Of a stretch of DNA of 64,000 nt, positions 33,670 through 44,992 are shown in pieces. The translations under genes were made by a program, and so were the position numbers. The DNA comes from Lineus longissimus (lineage: Eukaryota > Nemertea > Pilidiophora > Heteronemertea > Lineidae). Within the stretch, counting starts at the first letter, position 1, and every line of letters starts with the position of its first letter. The stretch spans positions 16,569,501-16,633,500 of the forward strand of contig NC_088308.1 in NCBI RefSeq assembly GCF_910592395.1. Direction: 5' to 3'. The notes under the pieces are model-generated. The model saw nothing but the letters and a program-made list of their open reading frames with translations. It was not told the origin of the DNA and made no database searches.

Positions 33670-34938
33670 TTACTGGAAGTGTTGTCTTATGAATTTTTGG
33701 CGAAATAAGTTGCCTCGTAGGTTAGCTTCATGATGATGCGCTTCCTCTGCTGGCTCTCGGCGCATATTGGCATCATCATGATAATCATCTGGAAGTGGAT
33801 CGTTTCTGCGAATGGCCAAGTTGTGGAGACATGCTGTAGCCATGATTATGGCCATATTGTGCTGCAACTAAAAAAATCATGCCAGTTAGTATAACCGATC
33901 GCGAACTGGTATCCAAGCAGATAAAAATTCAGGGTTCACCATTCTGTTGGAAGCCATTACACTGTAAAAAAACGGTATTAGCCCGGCACCGAAAAATTGT
34001 ATTGACCAGGTCTGAATATCGTAATTGGTACCGGAAATTCTGAATACCATTTATTGGTATTCACTCAAATGTCAATACCAGTTTTTGGTACTGACAGATT
34101 CAATACCATTTAATGGTACCAGCTCAGTACCAAATTATGGTGTTGAGGAAGTCAACACCAAAAAACGGTATAGTTCCTTAATGAATACAAAATTTTGGTG
34201 TTGAACCCAGCACCATTTTTTAGTATTCAGACGGTACCGTTTTTTCAACAATGTAGGCAACCGGAGTCCTACGGTATGGTTCAGGTTAGGTGAGGCTTGT
34301 AAGCATGAGGTCAATGTCAAATATAGGTGAGTGGTGGGGTGAAATTTGTTAAATCTCCTGGATTTACTTACTGAACATCGAAGGGTATTTCCCCTACCAA
34401 CAGCGTGGAATCGTCTTTTCCAAACCCCAAACGCTCTCTCGATGACCCCTCTTGTCCTCCTTTGGGCTTGATTGTTATTCCGCTCTGCAACGTTTCTTGG
34501 TTCACGAACCGGAGTCAACATATATCTGGTGCACGTGTATGCTGGGTCACCCAGCAAAATACCCTGGAGCTCTCCTGCTCTGAATCTTTGGCAAAGTCGT
34601 GATTCCTCAAAGATTCTGGAATCGTGCAGAGCCGTACCATCTGGAGACGACATTGGTGAAGCATAACTCATGGTCACAAACAAGTTGGCAGTTCAGGCTA
34701 TAGTAACCCTTTCGAGTCATGAAACGCTGGGCATTAATTCCTCCTGGGTTTGCGATGGGAACGTGCGAACCATCGAGAGCACCAATTACACCTGGGAATT
34801 GCGCAATATCGCGGAATCCTTGCTGCACCCTTAGTCGTTCCGCCTGGGTTTCGGGAAAAGTTATAAAATTTCCCTTTCTATCACATATTTCCCTTGTGAC
34901 TCGATGGATAGCTTCGCCGCAGGCCCATATAGACCCCT
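33670..34938 (-). pseudogene. PIF/Harbinger DDE transposase, partial with frameshifts
   Basis: The DDE_Tnp_4 (HARBI1-like) family is recognised from GVIGALDGSHVPIANPGG (first Asp, about 34780), RKGYYSLNCQLVCDHE, RWYGSA, SRIFEESRLCQRF, GILLGDPAYTC (second Asp) and ERAFGVWKRRF (Glu). One shift separates 34607–34828 from the next frame at about 34670, and another lies near 34390. The donor ATGTTCA|GTAAGT (34371/34370) joins an acceptor TTTTTTAG before exon 33670–33867 (LQHNMAIIMATACLHNLAIR). An upstream acceptor at 34939 (ATTTTAG) implies more 5' exons that I could not find. The known role is cut-and-paste transposition with the Myb-like partner. Confidence 0.85.
33958..34255. mobile_element. 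MITE made of short palindromes, in transposase intron
   Basis: The ends TACACTGTAAAAAAACGGTA and TACCGTTTTTTCAACAATGTA are imperfect inverted repeats. The interior is a chain of about eight inverted motifs such as AATACCATTTATTGGTATT, AATACCATTTAATGGTACC and AACACCAAAAAACGGTAT, spaced 20–30 bp. TA at both edges may be the target duplication. The CACTGTAAAAAA terminus is common among animal MITEs. Confidence 0.65.
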
Positions 34939-37372
34939 AAAATACTCTTTATTTCGTGTTTAAGCTATCTCTTCAATAAGACTGCATTCGATTTGTATTG
35001 CCACCTTTGAAACTCACTCCCTCAAGCCAAGTTCTTTGAAAACCCATTTAAGAGATGCTTTCGACCAGTCGTTTCAAAATTGTCTATGGCTATGACTACA
35101 AGGTATCTTGAAACAATATATGATGGATTCGGTGAAACTCTAAGATTCCTTGAATCGTTGGGGAGAAACTGATCTTTCACCACCATGAAATGTATAATTC
35201 ATTAAAGGACAATCTCATGACATTTTTCTGAGGGCAATATTTATGGGGGGCTATTTCACGGGGGGGGGGGCAATTTGGCTATGTCGAACACATGGCGAAA
35301 CAATCTACTGGGTATGTTAAAATCTCCCTGATAGCAACTCACAAACAAATGGTTTGAAGAACTGGCATAGGTCTATTAGACCTCCGGGTATTACTTTCAT
35401 CGGAGCTTTGAGAAAAAGTTATGAGCCGCTAGATGTCGCCAAATTAACCGGTTAATGCATTAGCATTTTATTACAAGTGTGTGCCCTCCAGTGATTGCTT
35501 ATTATGACATCATTACGTCATTAGTTTAAAAAAAAAATCAAACTGCAGTGCTCGAGCAACCTGGGTTTACCCAGGGGTCATTGCGCGCTCCAATGGTCAC
35601 TTGCCCTGAGGCCATTTTGAATGCTAATTAAGTAGACCTCGGATGTAGAGGTTGTGGTGCTCGAGCATCTCGACGTTCCCGGAAAGTGTTGAGCGGGTAA
35701 CTTCGGGAGTGTCAACACGAACTTTTCTCTACAATTATGGATCAATCATAGATGAGAGTTGTCCAAAAGATAGATGACGGCGCAGAGCACAATGCGCACA
35801 TTTAGCTTGTTCCATCCTTTAGCCTACCACGCTGGCGTTCGCGAATTGATATGATCAATTCCACTCTTGTTCCCGTTTGAATGCTAATGAGGACATCAGC
35901 ATTGCGTGAGGTTGAAACTGGTTAACCAGAGACCCGGTGAAATAATTTGCTAATAGAGAGATTTCACGACGGGGGCTTAAGGGGGTCATCATTTTCCAGG
36001 TTACACATAGTAATTCAGTGCCTAAGGCTAGGTTGTACAAAAAACTGAATTTGAATTCTGATACATGGTTTCAGTCACCAGTATGGATGTGTTGTCCATT
36101 ATAAATACTTTTTTTTATGAATGAATATCTTCTCTATCAATGATGAAGTTTTAGTCCTGTAGCCTAAATAGCTGTAGCTTTCAATTCAGGGTGATGCTAT
36201 AAGATAAGTTATATACTTGTGTATGGATTGAGGAATATCCTGCACCCATTTTAAGAACACTTGATGATTGTACTGACCCGTTGAAAAAAGAAGAAATGCT
36301 AAAATATATTATATAAATATTAGGTAAAGGAATAAGTTACCTGGATCACAATTAAACAGCAAACACGAGGAGGTTTCAATTCCAAACAACACTTATTTTC
36401 TGATCACACCGATTAATTGTTCACTCGGGGCTTTTTTCGAGATAAGAAACTTTGAAGATATTTTTATCGCGAAATAAGCGTCAAGTGACCCTGAATTTCA
36501 CTGAACGGTTAGGCTTTCTGGCTTTCCGCATCCCATTTCTGACCACCTTTATCCATCTTCTCAGTCCAATCTCAACATTAAACAGCAGTCCACGAGCTTG
36601 TGACTCTGTGATGCCAGCAGGGTCTTATGTGTCAAGACGCCTGAATAGTATCCAGGGGGCTTATTCATGAAGCATTCGTAACTTTGCGAGGACGCTAACC
36701 TTTTGTTTGACAGACAGTACACAATAGGGCAACCGCAAGTTAACAATGAACTGCGCACTGCGTAAAGTTGCGAGGGCTTTGTGAATACGGTCCCAGGTAC
36801 TTACAAAAGTAACAACACTAGTCGTGGTAATAGACGGTTCAAGTTTATTCAAATACGAGTTTTACAATTATGGCTACGTCTCATAATTCAATGCACGACA
36901 AAATTGATGCCAGAACACTGGCTTATTTATGCCATCTCACACCTGCCCTCGCATTCTGTTTTACTTTCGAAACGGTTTCCATTTCCTTGGCATCCTCCGT
37001 ATGTAAATTGCTCACACTGGCCCTGTTTACTGTTGAAGCCCCACATACGAAAGCTTGCAAAGCACGGACCAGTCACCAGAGGCAGCTTACATGTATTTGC
37101 GGCAGCTGAAAAGTAAGGAAGTATTCCAAAATAATTTGATCGCTTCTTTTAACGGCAAAAGAGAGGTTTCAAGAGGAGAACCTGCTCGAAGCACTTCACC
37201 AAGATTGTCAATGATGTCCCCAGATACGAACATGATATTTTGCGTTCAATTCGGCCAGGAGCCATCCTAAACTGCGTGGACTGGAATGTAAACATGTATG
37301 GACCCTCTCAACGGCTCCTGACCATTCGCAGTCGTGAAAATACATTGGCCAAATCATTGATTAGCTGATGAC
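34939..37372. other. no gene recognised
   Basis: Only short frames without motifs. A 40-bp block at 35571–35613 (GTTTACCCAGGGGTCATTGC…) recurs at 53939–53975. Missing 5' exons of the Harbinger transposase should lie here but were not recognised. Confidence 0.4.
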
Positions 37373-37396
37373 GTGCTCAATAGATCCAATATTATT

Positions 37397-37510
37397 CCAG
37401 TAATAAATTGGAATCAAAGAACACACCGATCCGCCAACAACAAAATTAATGCTTTGGGCCGGGAAAAACTTACTGTGGTCGGGGACACACCCACCAATCC
37501 AGGTCCCTTG
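37397..37510 (+). pseudogene. LINE 5' fragment with 2A-like motif
   Basis: The frame contains LGREKLTVVGDTPTNPGP, close to the 2A-like GDVExNPGP found near the start of many CR1-type ORF2 proteins, with the V-E positions changed. No endonuclease follows. It is a short relic. Confidence 0.35.
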
Positions 37511-37511
37511 G

Positions 37512-38819
37512 TCACCACATCTTTCTTTTGGCTGACAGGACCATCTTGCTACATTTCAAAGCCTTGTTCTCTGAATCACATTTACCGGCGGGCTGCAAGT
37601 AAGAAAGGATAGCCTTAGGGATGAAGCATCCTTGCATTCGTGGGTCAGTTGCATGCTCCTACCTCGCCTACAATTAAGTACCACGCCCTTCCACGTAAAA
37701 TGTCGTGAAGCTCGCGGTGGAGTTGAGATGTCGCAGTTAAAACAGCTTCTATTTGACTATCCTGGTAATTGATGTGACCCTGTTCGTCATGATCCAATCA
37801 TATTGCATTATCAGGAATTAATAACAGGGGGACTGACATTTCTGTCGCACTGGTGTAAGTTTATTTTGGGGCTTTAAATTACTTTTGTACAGCATATCCG
37901 TGGAATCGACACTCGCGCATTGATATGGCCCAATCAAAATACAATATCTGAACCTCTTTGAAAAGCATTTGTAATTAAAAGGGTTTTAACTAGCAATAAC
38001 TTATTTTGGTTACTCTTTCTATACTTTACTTAGCACGACGTTTCTACCAGTGTTCCCTGGTCGTTGTCACGTGTACAAGTGATTGGCACGGGTTTGGTGT
38101 TATATAGCAGACCAGTTACTTATAGTATTTAACAGTATTGTGTTTTCATTGTGATGATAACAAGTATAAGTATAATTCTTGCTTATAAAAACAATTCATA
38201 AAAGTTCATTCTTGATTAAATGTTTGGTACATAAAATGGGTCTCGTATGTGGTATATGGTTTTAGACGCTGCCGCTATACTTACACAAGCCTCTTCCTCA
38301 GTTCTAGCGAATATCACCAAAACACAAGCCTGAAAAGTAAAATTATATTTTTGAGAAAACTTCTAGACCATAATAATCTCAAACCTGCTTTATTCTGGCT
38401 GGTATACCCTTTTTGCAACTCTCTCTGAACCCCTAACCCCGAAACACCTGTAATACAACTGGGATTAACATTCTAAATTCTGCATTTTCGTAGTCGTCAG
38501 AAAAATGATTATCAATGTTTTATGCGATGCCAAAAGTTTTTAAAAAAAAAGTTTTGGAGGCAAAATTAAAATGGCTCAGATGAACAATATTCGACTCATG
38601 GGATCAACTAAATTTAGATGACCACGAACAGTTTCATCACAGACAAAGCCAGTCGTACGTTGCATATCGCTGCGAATCTTGACCGTCAAGTGTTTAACTC
38701 AATTCATACACCAAGCTGTGGCACCCCGAAGATGATGATAAAAAGTTTGTAATAATCGCAACACTGACGGATGATTTGCAACTTACCAAGGCCAAGATGA
38801 ACGCAAAAAGAAATTTCAT
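37512..38819 (-). CDS. small secreted Cys-containing peptide, three exons
   Basis: Exon 1 38787–38819 (MKFLFAFILAL, donor TTG|GTAAGT). Exon 2 38285–38329 (acceptor TTACTTTTCAG; ACVLVIFARTEEEAC; donor GTAAGT). Exon 3 37512–37592 (acceptor TTTCTTACTTGCAG; PAGKCDSENKALKCSKM… to TGA at 37512–37514). All joins are in phase 0 and every splice site is near consensus. The product of about 52 residues has a clear signal peptide (residues 1–20) and three Cys in C-x4-C-x8-C order, then a basic tail (KRK). A TATA box lies 60 bp upstream of the ATG. An additional exon between 2 and 3 is possible, which could supply a fourth Cys. Family unknown; no function assigned. Confidence 0.5.
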
Positions 38820-38890
38820 GGTTCCGTCTGTACAGTCCAATAACGTCGGGATGAATGATGGTCTCTTATCTCCACTCTGTATTTATACAT
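38820..38890 (-). promoter_or_regulatory. TATA-box promoter and short 5'UTR of the small peptide gene
   Basis: The minus strand reads GTATAAATACAG (TATAAATA = 38880–38887). A start site about 30 bp downstream would give a 5'UTR of roughly 30 nt before ATG 38819. Position relative to the signal-peptide exon supports it. Confidence 0.45.
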
Positions 38891-39589
38891 GAACTTCTCT
38901 TCTGATCTCAGACGGCTGGTTCGATCACACATGTCGTGGACGTGGTCGGATTACAAAAAACAACAATAGCACTTGTCAGATATATAATATCATGTCCTGT
39001 ACGTTAGTTGGGTCTCCTAACTGCAGACTAAACAGCGCCCCGCAAACCGGCGATTTAAATTGCTATGGTCTGAGATCATGATAGCATGCGTCAAAAATAT
39101 TTCGTTTACGATGGTCATTGCAGGTGCATAAGAAAAGAATCTGTCGTAATCACCGCGACCAGCGATCAGTATCCAACCCAGTGATGACCAGTTTCACCCG
39201 TTTTGTCGTATTATCATAGGTCGCAGCGATAGAAATTCCAGCTAAGCGCGCGCGGCTCTTTCAGAATCTCCGCTGTCATATATGTTATCTTTAGGGATGA
39301 TATACATGTGGTATAATGCGTCGGACGTCTGGATTGGTCGCACACCCTTATTCCAGGATATCTGACAAGGTGATAAGCAGGTGGAGCTGGGAGGTAAAGC
39401 TGGCCATCTTCGTGTAATACGGACATAGGGCTTTATGATCTCGCGAGGTTATGATGTACAACATCCTAAAAACTCGTTTTACGAAGGAACTCATCAGGAT
39501 GATGTCTACACTCCAGACGCAGTGGACAGGTCTCGTTCCTCACCACAAAGAAATCAAATTAGGATGACGCAACGGATTGCCCCGGGAGT
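38891..39589. other. no gene recognised
   Basis: Short frames only, between the peptide-gene promoter and the inner end of the right arm. Confidence 0.4.
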
Positions 39590-39990
39590 CTATGCTCTTC
39601 TGTTATTTCGGGTATTTCTTCATAAACTCTAAAATCAGACTCAGGCAACATTTGCATCATAGCCCAACCATAAAGATTATTTGCATCGATATACAGAAGT
39701 TTGTGTTGATCATCTGCTTTAAAATGCACAGTTCCCATCACCCCAGAAATTCCACCTCTGCTTTTTCGAATAACAGAACAGAGTCAACTTCAGTCAGTAA
39801 TTCCACATTGATATCTATATATTTTAACCCTGCTTGCCAAGTGAGTCCAGGAGCGGAATATAAACAATGACAAGGATCGGTTTGAAAATAGTTTAAATTG
39901 ACATCTCTGAAATTTTCAAAAAGGTCTGCTAAAAGTAACACATCAGATTTTAGGTACAGATCGATAAACTTTCCATGGTCCCAGGAACTT
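39590..39990 (-). pseudogene. polB fragment, copy of 14808–15203
   Basis: Includes DANNLYGWAMMQMLPES on the minus strand (about 39630–39690), the motif A region of Maverick polB, plus upstream DPCHCLYSAPGLTWQAGLK. At about 39990 it is joined directly to the unrelated Maverick gene next to it, which marks the deletion point. Confidence 0.8.
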
Positions 39991-40400
39991 AGTATACGTG
40001 AACTTTTAAAATTGGAACCAAAATACAGTCAAATTCCAAATCAAATGTTTGTCGTACACGATGGAAAACTTATCGTCCTCACCAAGAGAGATGAAAAATT
40101 AGGTGCTCCTTCTGTTCTCGGAAATTATTATAAATCGGCAACATTGACTGATCTAAAAGATCTCCTAAGTACCCCAGATGAAGAAGTAGAAATGCAGCCC
40201 CAACAGGTTGAAGCATCAACATCAGCAAACTATCCTTTGGATCACCAAACTCCACGAGAAACAGTCACTGCGGAAACCAGTTTCACAAGAAAGGTAGAAG
40301 ATGTAATTAATGGTGATGATCAAAGGTTAGACGGAGATATTCTAAATGAAACATTAATGGAGACGGTATTTAATGCAACCGACCAAGAGTTAGTGGAAGG
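39990..40400 (+). pseudogene. Maverick unknown protein, C-terminal copy
   Basis: Copy of 11715–12124 in the left arm with QMFVVHDGKLIVLTKRDEK. The frame is uninterrupted and reads on through antisense LINE sequence to 40545. Translations of the two copies differ at about 8 of 177 positions. The N-terminal half is deleted. Confidence 0.6.
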
Positions 40401-41440
40401 ATTTTGGATTTGGGAGTTGATACTGGTTATCAGTGAACATTGTGAGGGAAGTGGGGGCGTATTCCATCAGGGGTCGGATCATTGTTTTGTAGACAGCAAG
40501 TGTGACGTTTGTTTGGGCTCGTCGAAAGTTGTAGTTCCCGGCTAGTAGTTTGAGGAGTGGGATTCTGCCTTTGACTCCTTGGTGGACATCTTGAAAATGT
40601 TGGCTGAAGGTTAGTTTCTTATCCAGGGTGACTCCGGGGACTTTCGGTGGAATTTGAGGCATTTGCGCGTTCTTTTCGGACCATTTGATAAGCTGCGTTA
40701 GGGTTGGAGGGGGGGGACCATCCTGAAGAAGAGGACATTGGGTTTAGGTGGAGTTGTAGGTTGTTCTCCAAATATTGCTCCAATCTTCTTTTTTTGGCCT
40801 GTCCTTGACTGTGACGTAGCATGGGTGGCTGACCCAAGAGCTTGGCCTGCCTCTGTGCCGTTTCTGGGTGCTGGGATGTCGTTTACCCATAATGTGAAGA
40901 GGGTGGGAGATAACACACTGCCTTGGGGGTACCCGCTGGGAATATCAGTTTGTCGCTGAAGGTGGTTCCGATTCTGAAGCGAGTGGTGCGATTTGTGAGG
41001 AAGCTCTGAATCAGCTTGATGATGGCGTTAGACAGGTTGGATTCTGTCTTCAGTTTGTACGGGTGTCCTTTGTGCCATACTTTATCCAACGTGTTTTTTA
41101 AAGTCATAAGAAGCAGCAAAGGTGCAGTGCCCCGTGTTGATCCAGTGAGACGCTTCTTAGATGAGATGGTGTCTGCGGTGCTTATGTTTTTCCTTAGTCC
41201 TGACTGCTATGGGTTGATCTTTCCGTTGTCCTCTAGGTGTTGGACTAGTCTTAAATTGACAATCCTCTCGAGGGTTTTGCCAAGCGTTAGTAGCAAGGTT
41301 ATTGGACGATAGTACTTGGGGTTGGAGTGGTCTTTTTTAGCTTTGGGAACAGGATGGCGATTCCGTCTTTCCAAGTTTCCGGAAAATACTTTCCTCTGGC
41401 TCCTTGGAATGTTTTTATATCTTCCAGGCTCTACTGCATG
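40400..41440 (-). pseudogene. LINE reverse transcriptase fragment in right arm
   Basis: Copy of 10680–11710, with PPKVPGVTLDKKLTFSQHFQ and YKTMIRPLMEYAP on the minus strand, and the same premature stops. Confidence 0.7.
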
Positions 41441-41475
41441 CTGGTGGGACCCAATTCTAAGTAAGTTTTGTAAAT

Positions 41476-41528
41476 AACTGTCTATGTTTAGGATTGTTAA
41501 TAGTTGACAATCCTAAACATCGACAGTT
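41476..41528. repeat. palindrome, right-arm copy
   Basis: Arms AACTGTCTATGTTTAGGATT… and …ATCCTAAACATCGACAGTT. Counterpart of 10585–10637. Confidence 0.75.
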
Positions 41529-43689
41529 GTTTATTAATTCAGGAAAGATACTCCTCAAGGTAAAACGAAGTTTTGACATGATTGAAAACACTTAATAACG
41601 ACCACCAGAAATAGTTTAAGATATAAGTTTGATATTTCGTCCTCCAAAAATGACTCAAAATGCTCAGCAGTTCAAGATAGGGTGCGCCGTCTTGTTGAAA
41701 TAAAGAATCCTTGTCGTGATAAAGATTGTGACACCTTCAATCCGGCACGCCATTTTATGACGCAACATACATTTCATTTTTTCACTGTGGCAAAGCTTGA
41801 AAATTCAAAACCTTGTTATTTTCAGCAAGCTTAGTCAAAATGAGCGACAAATGTGTGTAGATCTTTAATATGATATTATTTGATATAGCAAAGTTTTTAA
41901 ATCTTGAAATAAGAGACTCTTTGGGTCACCTGATATTATATGGAAAATCTTCATTCTTAGGCATTCCCCCTCCAAAAAACAACATTCAACGCTTTCTTTT
42001 TTCACAAGTTCCTGCGCCGCGTGAAACTTCATTAGTTATAAGTGGTCGAGGTCCTTTTGCACATGGCGTGCCTAATGATTGTTTCGCTTTTTGGAAATGT
42101 TTGGAAATACCCGAAGACGATGCAAAATGCCACCAATTGACCGGAGTCATTGCAGCGCGAGCAGGAACATTATAAAGGTGATAAGGCAAGCATGCACTGA
42201 ACGGTTGCGTGCAGATTTTCGCTAGGCATATGGGACAAAATCCGGTCCACTCTTTTAAAGAGTGTAAATTACACCTGTTGTGGTATTAAGATAGAACATG
42301 TACGTAGAAGGGCGTATATTGAAGTATTATTGACCAACATCTCTTAACGGGCCAATTACTCTTCTAAAACTGAGATCAAGACCTCTCTCTATCCCGCCCA
42401 AAATAACCGCTGATGGGAGCACTTTGGCCAGAATAATTTGTTTAGCTTGTCTACAAATTAGGTCTACACATCAACCAGAGTCATTACATGTAGCTGCTTA
42501 TTTTGTAATGAAATCGTTTTTATTTCGAAAAGATCGAGTGACCCATTTACGCGCAGGAGTACCACGATAGTTGCGCATCATTTAACTATACTCCATTCCG
42601 TAAAATCATGTTTTAGACTGTACCAGCAGCTTTCATCATTGATTATCCGATGAAAATGGAAAAAAATCAGATTTGTAGCAACTCTTCCGAAGTCGTTACA
42701 ATACGGTCGGTGGAGAGTGATGACCCTTGGCTTCACCGTGAACCCAAGACTCACACAGATTTCTTTCGTTCGGATTGGAAGAAAACAAAACTTTCTGGCT
42801 GACAAGCAATCAAACCTCGACACTTGGGAGGCATATAAACTACCACAGTGTTGTACAGAAATATCAGACAAGAATGACAACGACTTTTTCTTCTTCTTCT
42901 TATAAACTACTCTATTTCTTTACAAGATTCATATTCTTAAAAATCGATACAATGTCAAATGATAAATTATTCGTAAAGTATACATACTTTCCTTCAAATG
43001 ATGTGCTATTGGAGCCATTAGTTGTAGAATAAATATTTCCCGGGACCTTAAAGTTGAGAAGTCTGGTTCTGGCCTATCACTCTCATGACTCCCTTTCTGT
43101 GGTATCAAATTATTACGAACGGTGTATCCCTGACCCTCTTGGTAAATCTCTGCAATCTGCTCAGCGATGTATTGAGGAGACTGACGATATGATGTTGAAC
43201 TCTGACTGGACTAAAGCGCATGGTCATCATCATAACGGGAGCTTGCCAAAAGCCAACAGGAGTTCTCATTAGAATATGGAGGCATTTCATGAGTCATCAG
43301 CGCGGAAATATACCGAAATAAAGACAAATTGCAAGACAAAATCAGTGTAAATTGTTGAGGTACCTGCTAATGCTATTTATTCTCCCACTTTCTTTTCAAT
43401 TTCAGCTGCTTTATTCACTTTTAACTGAGAGAAACAACCCCTTTGATCTGTTGATGGCTTTGTATGTGATCATGTGATCCACCGCCTTCACCACATGCAA
43501 ATATTTCTAAACACCCACCAATACTCAACTCCATACTAGCCTCTTTGTACACAACAAGATAAGGGATCTATATGTTTCGTGGCTTTGGCGCTTTAAGCAT
43601 ACATGTATAGCCTATAGACTAATCTATTTGTGCGCGATAAGTACAGCAGGTATCCCGGGGGCGACGCATCCCGGGGGCTTGATGTGGTG

Positions 43690-44632
43690 CAAGGAGGATA
43701 CCGCGGTGACGTCACATCACGTGATCCCGACCCATATTAGTGATCGCTATGGCCAATCAGATTCAGTCTACTGACAGCACCAGCACTGAACACATCTCCA
43801 CTTCTCACTGTCTGGTGCGCTCCTGTACACAAAAACACCAATAGACATGAAATATTGCAATACCTAGTATGGATTCTTCCTGTGTAAAATAAAATTTACA
43901 GAGCAGATTAACTTCCACGAATAAAAAAGACGTTTGGCGTGGCCAAAGTGCGGAAATAATGTCTCCGCTAAAATACACTACGAAATGCACTAGGCAATGC
44001 ACTACGCAATATGCAGTAGAGATGCAGTTGAGTTTGTTATTGTTTTGACTTAGAAGCCCGCCCATATCATAATATATTCATGTATTCATGAAGTATGAAC
44101 TCATTTCTGTCCCATACAACTCTAAGAACAGTCAATTTCTCCTTAAATCATCACCGAAACCGCGATATCCGCAGGAAGATTTCGTTCTAGTGTCCGAAAA
44201 TGCATGATCTTACAGGGGCGCTAACTCGACAAATAGAGGGGATCTATGGGGATCTATGCGAGTTTTAGGTATTACAGGTCTCGAACTTGTAAAATCTGTA
44301 AACATGCCTCCAAATCCTATTATGATAATGAAGAGATTGCCCCATATCTGGGAGACTGTTTTGAAACCATCGCTAATTTGGAAGATCGGTGCCCGGCTAT
44401 TTGGTTTAAAAAACCCTATTTTTCCCCATCAAAACAGCACTTTTCATTATTCAAATGATAGCTTATTGTCTGAAGACTTATTTCATAGCAGAAAAGTACT
44501 AATAACTCTGATTTGATGCGAAAAATCTAACTTTTTTGATGACTTGATTTTCCCTTGGCCGTGGATCGAGTTTGTTTACAATATGCAGCGCCATCTTGGA
44601 AAAGCCGTGACGTCACCGCGGTATCCTCCTTG
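43690..44632. mobile_element. MULE-like non-autonomous transposon, 943 bp
   Basis: Perfect 26-bp terminal inverted repeats begin CAAGGAGGATACCGCGGTGA. The 9-bp GATGTGGTG flanks both sides (43681–43689 and 44633–44641). The left arm has the empty site as a single GATGTGGTGCAAAC on its minus strand (about 5485–5500). A 9-bp duplication is typical of Mutator-like elements. No transposase was recognised inside. Confidence 0.85.
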
Positions 44633-44992
44633 GATGTGGTGCAAACTTTCTGGTTGAGGGGATTTTCCGAGTTGTGTCTTGGTCTTCCTTTGTTGGCCCC
44701 GAAGTTGACTTATGTCACCTTCGCCCCACGCAATACACAACTCCATACTAACCTCTTTGCACACAACAAGATAAGGGATCTATTTGTCTCTTCGATATGG
44801 GCCCTTTGATATTGCAGTAGATTTTCATTGCAATTTAATCTTTCCGCCCATGCAATTCAAGATATACATGTTGCCCATTTCAACATGCCTGCGCCACGGG
44901 TATAGGCTAACGCTAGTAAGCTTAATAATTAGATGAGAAAATCGGACTGGACCAGCAAGTGCAATCGAAACAGAGTATAGAGTCCGACTGGA

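Larger units (their letters stand above)
39590..44789 (-). repeat. right arm of giant inverted repeat
   Basis: Matches 5343–15203 in inverted orientation and block order. The outer end reads GGGATCTATTTGTCT, the complement of the left start. It lacks the 2.75-kb insertion of the left arm and the segment 12125–14807, and carries its own 943-bp insertion. Similarity stops abruptly at about 39590 inside polB. Confidence 0.9.

Noticed and set aside
5343-44789. Reading the arms simply as ordinary Maverick terminal repeats
   Set aside because: The arms contain polB and LINE fragments and reach 5–10 kb, far longer than usual TIRs; kept only as one of two hypotheses.
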